Assembly: GCF_029227915.1 (NCBI RefSeq)
Contig: NC_079884.1
Span: 6,264,001 to 6,328,000, forward strand
Length of the DNA stretch: 64,000 bases
Reading direction: 5' to 3'
From: Hydractinia symbiolongicarpus
Taxonomy: Eukaryota > Cnidaria > Hydrozoa > Anthoathecata > Hydractiniidae
Shown: positions 1-12,556 of the stretch, in pieces
How the letters are laid out: each line of letters opens with the position of its first letter
How positions within the stretch are numbered: position 1 is the first letter of the stretch
Position numbers and translations under genes: made by a program
Notes under the pieces: model-generated
Seen by the model: only the letters and a program-made list of their open reading frames with translations
Told to the model about the DNA's origin: nothing
Database searches by the model: none

Positions 1-1013
1 ACGATTTTTTAAATTATTTTTTCACCACTAAAACGCATAAGACTTGTAGTTTTTAAAAATGTTTTCATTTTTGATGAGACGCTGAATAAAAGAAGTTTAA
101 TCGCCGGCAAACCAAAAACCGCGATTTCCCGTAAATCCCGGCTTGGCCCGTATAGTCAAAAGTATACAAAGAAAGTACCCAGGGAGTAAACTCATTTCCC
201 GAACGATTATTTAAATTATTTTTTCACCACTAGAGCGCATGAGACTTGTAGTTTTTAAAAATGTTTTCATTTTTGATGAGACGCTGAATAAAAGAAGTTT
301 AATCGCCGGCAAACGAAAATCCGCGATTTCCCGTAAATCCCGGGCTTGGCCCGTATAGTCAAAAGTATACAAAGAAAGTACCCAGGGAGTAAACTCATTT
401 CCCGTACGATTTTTTAAATTACTTTTTCACCACTAAAACGCATGAGACTTGTAGTTTTTAAAAATCTTTTCATTTTTGATGAGACGCTGAATAAATGAAG
501 TTTAATCGCCGGCAAACGAAAACCTGCGATTTCCCGTAAATCCTGGACTCGGCCCGTATAGTCAAAAGTATACAAAGAAAGTACCCAGGGAGTAAACTCA
601 TTTCTTAAACGATTTTTAAAATTATTATTTCACCACTAAAACGCATGAGACATGTAGTTTTTAAAAATGTTTTCATTTTTGATGAGACGCTGAATAAAAG
701 AAGTTTAATCGCCGGCAAACGAAAACCCGCGATTTCCCGTAAATCCCGGCTTGGCCCGTATAGTCAAAAGTATACAAAGAAAGTACCCAGGGAGTAAACT
801 CATTTCCCGAACGATTTTTTAAATAATTTTTTCACCACTAAAACGCATGAGACTTGTAGTTTTCAAAAATGTTTTCATTTTTAATGAGACACTGAATAAA
901 AGCAGTTTAATCGCCGGCAAACGAAAACCCGCGATTTTCCGTAAATCCCGGGCTTGGCACGTATAGTCGAATGTATACAAAGAAAGTACCCTGTGAGTAA
1001 ACTCATTTCCAGA
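1..1013 (+). repeat. 5-monomer HOR, copy 1 (1,013 bp)
   Basis: Monomers start at 1, 203, 406, 609 and 811. Bases 1 to about 598 recur at 1,014 to about 1,611 with only about three differences. Shared oddities are GGCAAACCAAAA in monomer 1, CGATTATTTAAATT and CACTAGAGCGCATG in monomer 2, and GAATAAATGAAG with CCTGGACTCGG in monomer 3. The fourth and fifth monomers (GAGACATGTAG; AAATAATTTTTTC with GATTTTCCG) are not kept in copy 2. They recur instead near 15.6-16.2 kb. Confidence 0.8.
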
Positions 1014-1620
1014 ACGATTTTTTAAATTATTTTTTCACCACTAAAACGCATAAGACTTGTAGTTTTTAAAAATGTTTTCATTTTTGATGAGACGCTGAAT
1101 AAAAGAAGTTTAATCGCCGGCAAACCAAAACCCGCGATTTCCCGTAAATCCCGGCTTGGCCCGTATAGTCAAAAGTATACAAAGAAAGTACCCAGGAAGT
1201 AAACTCATTTCCCGAACGATTATTTAAATTATTTTTTCACCACTAGAGCGCATGAGACTTGTAGTTTTTAAAAATGTTTTCATTTTTGATGAGACGCTGA
1301 ATAAAAGAAGTTTAATCGCCGGCAAACGAAAATCCGCGATTTCCCGTAAATCCCGGGCTTGGCCCGTATAGTCAAAAGTATACAAAGAAAGTACCCAGGG
1401 AGTAAACTCATTTCCCGTACGATTTTTTAAATTACTTTTTCACCACTAAAACGCATGAGACTTGTAGTTTTTAAAAATCTTTTCATTTTTGATGAGACGC
1501 TGAATAAATGAAGTTTAATCGCCGGCAAACGAAAACCTGCGATTTCCCGTAAATCCTGGACTCGGCCCGTATAGTCAAAAGTATACAAAGAAAGTACCCA
1601 GGGAGTAAACTCGTTTCCCA
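1014..1620 (+). repeat. 5-monomer HOR, copy 2, partial
   Basis: Repeats 1 to about 598 at an offset of exactly 1,013 bp, including the GGCAAACC, CACTAGAGCG and CCTGGACTCGG variants. Homology in phase breaks near 1,611, where copy 1 has CATTTCTTAAACG and this copy has CGTTTCCCAAACG. The following monomer resembles the one at 811 rather than 609, which is consistent with loss of one monomer by unequal exchange. Confidence 0.75.
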
Positions 1621-2228
1621 AACGACTTTTTAAATTATTGTTTCACCACTAAAACGCATGAGACTTGTAGTTTTCAAGAATGTTTTCATTTTTAATGAGA
1701 CGCTGAATAAAAGCAGTTTAATCGCCGGCAAACGAAAACTCGCGATTTCCCGTAAATTCCGGGCTTGGCACGTATAGTCGAATGTATACAAAGAAAGTAC
1801 CCTGTGAGTAAACACATTTCCAGAACGATTTTTTAAATTATTTTTTCACCACTAAAACGCATAAGACTTGTAGTTTTTAAAAATGTTTTCATTTTTGATG
1901 AGACGCTGAATAAAAGAAGTTTAATCGCCGGCAAACGAAATCCCGCGTTTTCCCGTAAATCCCGGGCTTGGCACGTATAGTCGAATGTATACAAAGAAAG
2001 TACCCAGGGAGTAAACTCATTTCCCGAATGATTTTTTAAATTTTTTTTTCGCCACTAAAACGCATGAGACTTGTAGTTTTCAAAAATGTTTTCATTTTTG
2101 AAGAGACGCTTAATGAAAGAGGTTTAATCGCCGGAAAACGAAAACCCGCGATTTCCCGTAAATCCCGGGCTTGGCCCGTATAGACGAATGTATACAAAGA
2201 AAGTACCCTGTGAGTAAACTCATTTCCA
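1621..2228 (+). repeat. Three domain A monomers with local variants
   Basis: Three monomers link the 5-mer and 8-mer blocks. The middle one (about 1,825-2,030) has the rare CCCGCGTTTTCCCG, which recurs only at about 3,766, nine monomers later. The third (about 2,031) has TTTTTTTTTCGCCAC and GCTTAATGAAAGAGG and has no partner in the second 8-mer copy. No other feature is seen. Confidence 0.65.
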
Positions 2229-3848
2229 GAACGATTTTTTAAATTATTTTTTCACCACTAAACGCATGAGATTTGTAGTTTTCAAAAATATTTTCATATT
2301 TGATGAGACGCTGAATAAAAGAAGTTTAATCGCCGGCAAACGAAAACCCGCGATTTCCCGTAAATCCCGGGCTTGGCCCGTATAGTCAAAAGTATACAAA
2401 GAAAGTCCCCGGGGAGTAAACTCATTTCCCGAACGAAATTTTAAATTACTTTTTCACCACTAAAACGCATGAGACTTGTAGTTTTTTAAAATGTTTTCAT
2501 TTTTCATGAGACGCTGAATAAAAGCAGTTTAATCGCCGGCAAACGAAAACCCGCAATTTCCCGTAAATCCCGGGCTTGGCACGTATAGTCGAATGTATAC
2601 AAAGAAAGTACCCTGTGAGTAAACTCATTTCCAGAACGATTTTTTAAATTATTTTTTCACCACTAAAACGCATAAGACTTGTAGTTTTTAAAAATGTTTT
2701 CATTTTTGATGAGACGCTGAATAAAAGAAGTTTAATCGCCGGCAAACGAAAACCCGCGATTTCCCGTAAATCCCGGCTTGGCCCGTATAGTCAAAAGTAT
2801 ACAAAGAAAGTACCCAGGGAGTAAACTCATTTCCCGAACGATTTTTTAAATTATTTTTTCACCACTAAAACGCATGAGACTTGTAGTTTTTAAAAATGCT
2901 TTCATTATTGATGAGACGCTGAATAAAAGAAGTTTAATCGCCGGCAAACAAAAATCCGCGATTTCCCGTAAATCCCGGGCTTGGCCCGTATAGTCAAAAG
3001 TATACAAAAAAAGTACCCAGGGAGTAAACTCATTTCCCGAACGATTTTTTAAATTACTTTTTCACCACTAAAACGCATGAGACTTGTAGTTTTAAAAATG
3101 TTTTCATTTTTGATGAGACGCTGAATAAATGAAGTTTAATCGCCGGCAAACGAAAACCCGCGATTTCCCGTAAATCCCGGGCTTGGCACGTATAGTCGAA
3201 TGTATACAAAGAAAGTACCCTGTGAGTAAACTCATTTCCAGAACGATTTTTTAAATTATTTTTTCACCACTAAAACGCATAAGACTTGTAGTTTTTAAAA
3301 ATGTTTTCATTTTTGATGAGACGCTGAATAAAAGAAGTTTAATCGCCGGCAAACGAAAACCCGCGATTTCGCGTAAATCCCGGCTTGGCCCGTATAGTCA
3401 AAAGTATACAAAGAAAGTACCCAGGGAGTAAACTCATTTCCCGAACGATTTTTTAAATTATTTTTTCACCACTAAAACGCATGAGACTTGTAGTTTTTAA
3501 AAATGTTTTCATTTTTGATGAGACGCTGAATAAAAGAAGTTTAATCGCCGGCAAACGAAAACCCGCGATTTCCCGTAAATCCCGGGCTTGGCGCGTATAG
3601 TCGAATGTATACAAAGAAAGTACCCTGTGAGTAAACTCATTTCCAGAACGATTTTTTAAATTATTTTTTCACCACTAAAACGCATAAGACTTGTAGTTTT
3701 TAAAAATCTTTTCATTTTTGATGAGACGCTGAATAAAAGAAGTTTAATCGCCGGCAAACGAAATCCCGCGTTTTCCCGTAAATCCCGGGCTTGGCCCGTA
3801 TAGTCGAATGTATACAAAGAAAGTACCCTGTGAGTAAACTCATTTCCC
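2229..3848 (+). repeat. 8-monomer HOR, copy 1 (1,620 bp)
   Basis: Starts with a monomer that lacks one A (CACTAAACGCATGAG) and has AAAAATATTTTCATATTTG. Next come the ACGAAATTTTAAATTAC monomer (2,433) and an ATAAGAC monomer (2,636). The same trio recurs 1,620 bp later at 3,849, 4,053 and 4,256. Confidence 0.75.
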
Positions 3849-4458
3849 GAACGATTTTTTAAATTATTTTTTCACCACTAAACGCATGAGACTTGTAGTT
3901 TTCAAAAATATTTTCATATTTGATGAGACGCTGAATAAAAGAAGTTTCATCGCCGGCAAACGAAAACCCGCGATTTCCCGTAAATCCCGGGCTTGGCCCG
4001 TATAGTCAAAGGTATACAAAGAAAGTACCCGGGGAGTAAACTCATTTCCCGAACGAAATTTTAAATTACTTTTTCACCACTAAAACGCATGAGACTTGTA
4101 GTTTTTAAAAATGTTTTCATTTTTCATGAGACGCTGAATAAAAGCAGTTTAATCGCCGGCAAACGAAAACCCGCAATTTCCCGTAAATCCCGGGCTTGGC
4201 ACGTATAGTCGAATGTATACAAAGAAAGTACCCTGTGAGTAAACTCATTTCCAGAACGATTTTTTAAATTATTTTTTCACCACTAAAACGCATAAGACTT
4301 GTAGTTTTTAAAAATGTTTTCATTTTTAATGAGACGCTGAATAAAAGAAGTTTAATCGCCGGCAAACGAAAACCCGCGATTTCCCGTAAATCCCGGCTTG
4401 GCCCGTATAGTCAAAAGTATACAAAGAAAGTACCCAGGGAGTAAACTCATTTCCCGAA
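3849..4458 (+). repeat. 8-monomer HOR, copy 2, partial (three monomers)
   Basis: Matches 2,229-2,838 at an offset of 1,620 bp with few changes (for example GTTTCATCGCC for GTTTAATCGCC, and GTACCCGGGG for GTCCCCGGGG). It then gives way to the 11-monomer HOR. Confidence 0.75.
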
Positions 4459-6687
4459 CGATTTTTTAAATTACTTTTTCACCACTAAAACGCATGAGAC
4501 TTGTAGTTTTTATAAATGTTTTCATTTTTGATGGGACGCTGAATAAATGAAGTTTAATCGCCGGCAAACGAAAACCTGCCATTTCCCGTAAATCCTGGAC
4601 TCGGCCCGTATAGTCAAAAGTATACAAAGAAAGTACCCAGGGAGTAAACTCATTTCCCAAACGATTTTTTAAATTATTATTTCACCACTAAAACGCATGA
4701 GACTTGTAGTTTTCAAGAATGTTTTCATTTTTGATGAGACGCTGAATAAAAGCAGTTTAATCGCCGGCAAACGAAAACCTGCGATTTCCCGTAAATCCCG
4801 GACTCGGCCCGTATAGTCAAAAGTATACAAAGAAAGTATCCATGGAGTAAACTCATTTCCAGAACAATTTTTTAAATTATTTGTTCACCGCTGAAACGCA
4901 TAAGACTTATAGTTTTCAAAAATGTTTTTATTTTTGATGAGACGCTTAATGAAAGAGGTTTAATCGCCGGAAAACGAAAACCGCGATTTCCCGTAAATCC
5001 CGGGCTTGGCCCGTATAGTCGAATGTATACAAAAAAAGTACCCTGTGAGTAAACTCATTTCCATAACGATTTTTTAAATTATTTTTTCACCACTAAAACG
5101 CATGAGACTTGTAGATTTTAAAAATGTTTTCATTTTTGATGAGACGCTGAATAAAAGAAGTTTAATCGCCGGCAAACGAAAACCCGCGATTTCCCGTAAA
5201 TCCCGGGCTTGGCACGTATAGTCGAATGTATACAAAGAAAGTACCCTGTGAGTAAACTCATTTCCAGAAAGATTTTTTAAATTATTTTTTCACCACTAAA
5301 ACGCATAAGACTTGTAATTTTTAAAAATGTTTTCATTTTTGATGAGACGCTGAATAAAAGAAGTTTAATCGCCGGCAAACGAAAACCCGCGATTTCCCGT
5401 AAATACCGGGCTTGGCCTGCATAGTTAAAAGTATACAAAGAAAGTATCCAGGGAGTAAACTCATTTCCCAAACAATTTTTTAAATTATTTTTTCACCACT
5501 AAAACGCATGAGACTTGTTGTTTTCAAAAATGTTTTCATTTTTGATGAGACGCTTAATGAAAGAGGTTTAATTGCCGGAAAACGAAAACCCGCGATTTCC
5601 CGTAAATCCCGGACTCGGCCCGTATATTCGAATGTATACAAAGAAAGTATCCAGGGAGTAAACTCATTTCCCAAACGATTTTTTAAATTTTTTTTTTACC
5701 ACTAAAACACATGAGACTTGTTGTTTTCAAAAATGTTTTCATTGTTGATGAGACGCTTAATGAAAGAGGTTTAATCGCCGGAAAACGCAAACCCGCGATT
5801 TCCCTTAAACCCCGGCTTGGCCCGTATAGTCGAATGTATACAAAGAAAGTACCCTGTGAATAAACTCATTTCCAGAACGATTGTTTAAATTATTTTTTCA
5901 CCACTAAACGCATGAGACTTGTAGTTTTCAAAAATATTTTCCTATTTGATAAGACGCTGAATAAAAGAAGTTTAATCGCCGGCAAACGAAAACCCGCGAT
6001 TTCCCGTAAATCCCGGGCTTGGCCCGTATAGTCAAAAGTATACAAAGAAAGTACCCAGGGAGTAAACTCATTTCCCGAACGAAATTTTAAATTACTTTTT
6101 CACCACTAAAACGCATGAGACTTGTAGTTTTTAAAAATGTTTTCATTTTTCATGAGACGCTGAATAAAAGCAGTTTAATCGCCGGCAAACGAAAACCCGC
6201 GATTTCCCGTAAATCCCGGGCTTGGCACGTATAGTCGAATGTATACAAAGAAAGTACCCTGTGAGTAAACTCATTTCCAGAACGATTTTTCAAATTATTT
6301 TTTCACCACTAAAACGCATAAGACTTGTAGTTTTTAAAAATGTTTTCATTTTTGATGAGACGCTGAATAAAAGAAGTTTAATCGCCGGCAAACGAAAACC
6401 CGCGATTTCCCGTAAATACCGGGCTTGGCCTGCATAGTCAAAAGTATACAAAGAAAGTATCCAGGGAGTAAACTCATTTCCCGAACGAATTTTTAAATTA
6501 TTTTTTCACCACTAAAACGCATGAGACTTGTAGTTTTCGAAAATGTTTTCATTTTTGATGAGACGCTGAATAAAAGGAGTTTAATCGCCGGCAAACGAAA
6601 TCCTGCGATTTCCCTAAATCCCGGACTCGGCCCGTATAGTCAAAAGTATACAAAGAAAGTACCCAGGGAGTAAACTCATTTCCAGAA
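4459..6687 (+). repeat. 11-monomer HOR, copy 1 (2,229 bp)
   Basis: Distinctive monomers in order are GATGGGACGCTG (4,459), TTATTATTTCACC (4,662), TTTGTTCACCGCTGAAACG with GACTTATAG (4,864), CATAACGATTTTTT with GTAGATTTT (about 5,068), and CAGAAAGATTTTTT with GTAATTTTT (5,270). All five recur 2,229 bp downstream. The remaining six monomers (5,474-6,687) include the ATTTTCCTATTTGATAAG and ACGAAATTTT types, which also appear in the 6-monomer block. Confidence 0.75.
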
Positions 6688-7700
6688 CGATTTTTTAAAT
6701 TACTTTTTCACCACTAAAACGCATGAGACTTGTAGTTTTTAAAAATGTTTTCATTTTTGATGGGACGCTGAATAAATGAAGTTTAATCGCCGGCAAACGA
6801 AAACCTGCGATTTCCCGTAAATCCTGGACTCGGCCCGTATAGTCAAAAGTATACAAAGAAAGTACCCAGGGAGTAAACTCATTTCCCAAACGATTTTTTA
6901 AATTATTATTTCACCACTAAAACGCATGAGACTTGTAGTTTTCAAGAATGTTTTCATTTTTGATGAGACGCTGAATAAAAGCAGTTTAATCGCCGGCAAA
7001 CGAAAACCTGCGATTTCCCGTAAATCCCGGACTCGGCCCGTATAGTCAAAAGTATACAAAGAAAGTATCCAGGGAGTAAACTCATTTCCAGAACAATTTT
7101 TTAAATTATTTGTTCACCGCTGAAACGCATAAGACTTATAGTTTTCAAAAATGTTTTTATTTTTGATGAGACGCTTAATGAAAGAGGTTTAATCGCTGGA
7201 AACCGAAAACCGCGATTTCCCGTAAATCCCGGGCTTGGCCCGTATAGTCGAATGTATACAAAGAAAGTACCCTGTGAGTAAACTCATTTCCATAACGATT
7301 TTTTAAATTATTTTTTCACCACTAAAACGCATGAGACTTGTAGATTTTAAAAATGTTTTCATTTTTGATGAGACGCTGAATAAAAGAAGTTTAATCGCCG
7401 GCAAACGAAAACCCGCGATTTCCCGTAAATCCCGGGCCTGGCACGTATAGTCGAATGTATACAAAGAAAGTACCCTGTGAGTAAACTCATTTCCAGAAAG
7501 ATTTTTTAAATTATTTTTTCACCACTAAAACGCATAAGACTTGTAATTTTTAAAAATGTTTTCATTTTTGATGAGACGCTGAATAAAAGAAGTTTAATCG
7601 CCGGCAAACGAAAACCCGCGATTTCCCGTAAATACCGGGCTTGGCCTGCATAGTCAAAAGTATACAAAGAAAGTATCCAGGGAGTAAACTCATTTCCCAA
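6688..7700 (+). repeat. 11-monomer HOR, copy 2, first five monomers
   Basis: Near-identical to 4,459-5,471, including GATGGGACG, CACCGCTGAAACG and CAGAAAGATTTTTT. After 7,701 the order changes: the copy switches to a TTTTCGAAAATG monomer like the one at about 6,487. Confidence 0.75.
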
Positions 7701-8914
7701 ACAATTTTTTAAATTATTTTTTCACCACTAAAACGCATGAGACTTGTAGTTTTCGAAAATGTTTTCATTTTTGATGAGACGCTGAATAAAAGGAGTTTAA
7801 TCGCCGGCAAACGAAATCCTGTGATTTCCCTAAATCCCGGACTCGGCCCGTATAGTCAAAAGTATACAAAGAAAGTACCCAGGGAGTAAACTCATTTCCA
7901 GAACGATTTTTTAAATTATTTTTTCACCACTAAAACGCATAAGACTTGTAGTTTTTAAAAATGTTTTCATTTTTGATGAGACGCTGAATAAAAAAAGTTT
8001 AATCGCCGGCAAAGGAAAATCCGCGATTTCCCGTAAATCCCGGGCTTGGCCCGTATAGTCAAAAGTATACAAAGAAAGTACCCAGGGAGTAAACTCATTT
8101 CCCGAACGATTTTTTATATTATTTTTTTACCACTAAACGCATGAGACTTGTAGTTTTCAAAAATATTTTCATATTTGATGTGACGCTGAATAAAAGAAGT
8201 TTAATCGTCGGCAAACGAAAATCCGCGATTTCCCGTAAATCCCGGACTCGGCCCGTATATTCGAATGTATACAAACAAAGTATCCAGGGAGTAAACTCAT
8301 TTCCCAAACGATTTTTTAAATTTTTTTTTCACCACTAAAACACATGAGACTTGTTGTTTTCAAAAATGTTTTCATTTTTGATGAGACGCTTAATGAAAGA
8401 GGTTTAATTGCCGGAAAACGAAAACCCGCGATTTCCCGTAAATCCCGGACTCGGCCCGTATATTCGAATGTATACAAAGAAAGTATCCAGGGAGTAAACT
8501 CATTTCCCAAACGATTTTTTAAATTTTTTTTTTACCACTAAAACACATGAGACTTGTTGTTTTCAAAAATGTTTTCATTGTTGATGAGACGCTTAATGAA
8601 AGAGGTTTAATCGCCGGAAAACGAAAACCCGCGATTTCCCTTAAACCCCGGCTTGGCCCGTATAGTCGAATGTATACAAAGAAAGTACCCTGTGAATAAA
8701 CTCATTTCCAGAACGATTGTTTAAATTATTTTTTCACCACTAAACGCATGAGACTTGTAGTTTTCAAAAATATTTTCCTATTTGATAAGACGCTGAATAA
8801 AAGAAGTTTAATCGCCGGCAAACGAAAACCCGCGATTTCCCGTAAATCCCGGGCTTGGCCTGCATAGTCAAAAGTATACAAAGAAAGTATCCAGGGAGTA
8901 AACTCATTTCCCAA
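7701..8914 (+). repeat. 6-monomer HOR, copy 1 (1,214 bp)
   Basis: Begins ACAATTTTTTAAATT with TTTTCGAAAATG and GATTTCCCTAAATCCC, and carries the marker monomer TTTTTTATATTATTTTTTTA at 8,106. The start marker recurs at 8,915, 10,129 and 11,343, and the ATATTATT marker at 9,320, 10,534 and 11,748. Every step is 1,214 bp. Confidence 0.82.
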
Positions 8915-10128
8915 ACAAATTTTTAAATTATTTTTTCACCACTAAAACGCATGAGACTTGTAGTTTTCGAAAATGTTTTCATTTTTGATGAGACGCTGAA
9001 TAAAAGGAGTTTAATCGCCGGCAAACGAAATCCTGCGATTTCCCTAAATCCCGGACTCGGCCCGTATAGTCAAAAGTATACAAAGAAAGTACCCAGGGAG
9101 TAAACGCATTTCCAGAACGATTTTTTAAATTATTTTTTCACCACTAAAACGCATAAGACTTGTAGTTTTTAAAAATGTTTTCATTTTTGATGAGACGCTG
9201 AATAAAAAAAGTTTAATCGCCGGCAAAGGAAAATCCGCGATTTCCCGTAAATCCCGGGCTTGGCCCGTATAGTCAAAAGTATACAAAGAAAGTACCCAGG
9301 GAGTAAACTCATTTCCCGAACGATTTTTTATATTATTTTTTTACCACTAAACGCATGAGACTTGTAGTTTTCAAAAATATTTTCATATTTGATGTGACGC
9401 TGAATAAAAGAAGTTTAATCGTCGGCAAACGAAAATCCGCGATTTCCCGTAAATCCCGGACTCGGCCCGTATATTCGAATGTATACAAACAAAGTATCCA
9501 GGGAGTAAACTCATTTCCCAAACGATTTTTTAAATTTTTTTTTCACCACTAAAACACATGAGACTTGTTGTTTTCAAAAATGTTTTCATTTTTGATGAGA
9601 CGCTTAATGAAAGAGGTTTAATTGCCGGAAAACGAAAACCCGCGATTTCCCGTAAATCCCGGACTCGGCCCGTATATTCGAATGTATACAAAGAAAGTAT
9701 CCAGGGAGTAAACTCATTTCCCAAACGATTTTTTAAATTTTTTTTTTACCACTAAAACACATGAGACTTGTTGTTTTCAAAAATGTTTTCATTGTTGATG
9801 AGACGCTTAATGAAAGAGGTTTAATCGCCGGAAAACGAAAACCCGCGATTTCCCTTAAACCCCGGCTTGGCCCGTATAGTCGAATGTATACAAAGAAAGT
9901 ACCCTGTGAATAAACTCATTTCCAGAACGATTGTTTAAATTATTTTTTCACCACTAAACGCATGAGACTTGTAGTTTTCAAAAATATTTTCCTATTTGAT
10001 AAGACGCTGAATAAAAGAAGTTTAATCGCCGGCAAACGAAAACCCGCGATTTCCCGTAAATCCCGGGCTTGGCCTGCATAGTCAAAAGTATACAAAGAAA
10101 GTATCCAGGGAGTAAACTCATTTCCCAA
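8915..10128 (+). repeat. 6-monomer HOR, copy 2 (1,214 bp)
   Basis: Almost identical to 7,701-8,914 over all six monomers. One visible difference is GTAAACGCATTTCC for GTAAACTCATTTCC near 9,107. The same CGCATTTCC change appears at about 10,319 in copy 3, so copies 2 and 3 are closest relatives. Confidence 0.82.
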
Positions 10129-11342
10129 ACAATTTTTTAAATTATTTTTTCACCACTAAAACGCATGAGACTTGTAGTTTTCGAAAATGTTTTCATTTTT
10201 GATGAGACGCTGAATAAAAGGAGTTTAATCGCCGGCAAACGAAATCCTGCGATTTCCCTAAATCCCGGACTCGGCCCGTATAGTCAAAAGTATACAAAGA
10301 AAGTACCCAGGGAGTAAACGCATTTCCAGAACGATTTTTTAAATTATTTTTTCACCACTAAAACGCATAAGACTTGTAGTTTTTAAAAATGTTTTCATTT
10401 TTGATGAGACGCTGAATAAAAAAAGTTTAATCGCCGGCAAAGGAAAATCCGCGATTTCCCGTAAATCCCGGGCTTGGCCCGTATAGTCAAAAGTATACAA
10501 AGAAAGTACCCAGGGAGTAAACTCATTTCCCGAACGATTTTTTATATTATTTTTTTACCACTAAACGCATGAGACTTGTAGTTTTCAGAAATGTTTTCAT
10601 TGTTGATGAGACGCTTAATGAAAGAGGTTTAATCGCCGGAAAACGAAAACCCGCGATTTCCCTTAAACCCCGGCTTGGCCCGTATAGTCGAATGTATACA
10701 AAGAAAGTACCCTGTGAATAAACTCATTTCCAGAACGATTGTTTAAATTATTTTTTCACCACTAAACGCATGAGACTTGTAGTTTTCAAAAATATTTTCC
10801 TATTTGATAAGACGCTGAATAAAAGAAGTTTAATCGCCGGCAAACGAAAACCCGCGATTTCCCGTAAATCCCGGGCTTGGCCCGTATAGTCAAAAGTATA
10901 CAAAGAAAGTACCCAGGGAGTAAACTCATTTCCCGAACGAAATTTTAAATTACTTTTTCACCACTAAAACGCATGAGACTTGTAGTTTTTAAAAATGTTT
11001 TCATTTTTCATGAGACGCTGAATAAAAGCAGTTTAATCGCCGGCAAACGAAAACCCGCGATTTCCCGTAAATCCCGGGCTTGGCACGTATAGTCGAATGT
11101 ATACAAAGAAAGTACCCTGTGAGTAAACTCATTTCCAGAACGATTTTTCAAATTATTTTTTCACCACTAAAACGCATAAGACTTGTAGTTTTTAAAAATG
11201 TTTTCATTTTTGATGAGACGCTGAATAAAAGAAGTTTAATCGCCGGCAAACGAAAACCCGCGATTTCCCGTAAATACCGGGCTTGGCCTGCATAGTCAAA
11301 AGTATACAAAGAAAGTATCCAGGGAGTAAACTCATTTCCCAA
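10129..11342 (+). repeat. 6-monomer HOR, copy 3, rearranged but same length
   Basis: Length is kept at 1,214 bp but content differs. The marker monomer at 10,534 switches after TTTTCAGAAATG into the ATTGTTGATGAG monomer, which skips two monomers. Two others are added near the end: ACGAAATTTT at 10,937 and a GGCCTGCATAG-type at 11,140. The last part (10,937 onward) repeats 1,620 bp later at 12,557. Confidence 0.75.
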
Positions 11343-12556
11343 ACAATTTTTTAAATTATTTTTTCACCACTAAAACGCATGAGACTTGTAGTTTTCGAAA
11401 ATGTTTTCATTTTTGATGAGACGCTGAATAAAAGGAGTTTAATCGCCGGCAAACGAAATCCTGCGATTTCCCTAAATCCCGGACTCGGCCCGTATAGTCA
11501 AAAGTATACAAAGAAAGTACCCAGGGAGTAAACTCATTTCCAGAACGATTTTTTAAATTATTTTTTCACCACTAAAACGCATAAGACTTGTAGTTTTTAA
11601 AAATGTTTTCATTTTTGATGAGACGCTGAATAAAAAAGGTTTAATCGCCGGCAAAGGAAAATCCGCGATTTCCCGTAAATCCCGGGCTTGGCCCGTATAG
11701 TCAAAAGTATACAAAGAAAGTACCCAGGGAGTAAACTCATTTCCCGAACGATTTTTTATATTATTTTTTTACCACTAAACGCATGAGACTTGTAGTTTTC
11801 AAAAATATTTTCATATTTGATGTGACGCTGAATAAAAGAAGTTTAATCGTCGGCAAACGAAAATCCGCGATTTCCCGTAAATCCCGGACTCGGCCCGTAT
11901 ATTCGAATGTATACAAACAAAGTATCCAGGGAGTAAACTCATTTCCCAAACGATTTTTTAAATTTTTTTTTCACCACTAAAACACATGAGACTTGTTGTT
12001 TTCAAAAATGTTTTCATTTTTGATGAGACGCTTAATGAAAGAGGTTTAATTGCCGGAAAACGAAAACCCGCGATTTCCCGTAAATCCCGGACTCGGCCCG
12101 TATATTCGAATGTATACAAAGAAAGTATCCAGGGAGTAAACTCATTTCCCAAACGATTTTTTAAATTTTTTTTACACCACTAAAACACATGAGACTTGTT
12201 GTTTTCAAAAATGTTTTCATTGTTGATGAGACGCTTAATGAAAGAGGTTTAATCGCCGGAAAACGAAAACCCGCAATTTCCCTTAAACCCCGGCTTGGCC
12301 CGTATAGTCGAATGTATACAAAGAAAGTACCCTGTGAATAAACTCATTTCCAGAACGATTGTTTAAATTATTTTTTCACCACTAAACGCATGAGACTTGT
12401 AGTTTTCAAAAATATTTTCCTATTTGATAAGACGCTGAATAAAAGAAGTTTAATCGCCGGCAAACGAAAACCCGCGATTTCCCGTAAATCCCGGGCTTGG
12501 CCCGTATAGTCAAAAGTATACAAAGAAAGTACCCAGGGAGTAAACTCATTTCCCGA
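11343..12556 (+). repeat. 6-monomer HOR, copy 4 (1,214 bp)
   Basis: Restores the copy 1/2 order, with the TTTTTTATATT marker at 11,748 and then the CACATGAGACTTGTTG monomers. Small private changes include AAAAAAGGTTTAATC near 11,632 and TTTTTTTTACACCAC near 12,170. Confidence 0.78.

Noticed and set aside
190-215. CENP-B box on the minus strand (ATCGTTCGGGAAATGAG, present in many monomers)
   Set aside because: It matches TTCGNNNNA of the core but lacks the CGGG half after it. No monomer type I read has the full core.
5508-5705. Plus-strand 65-codon ATG frames in domain A (also 8,141, 8,344, 9,355, 9,558, 11,783, 11,986, 12,998, 14,011)
   Set aside because: They lie antisense to the minus-strand frames over the same DNA and exist only in certain monomer variants. 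They have no start context, no splice structure and no conservation beyond the repeat itself.
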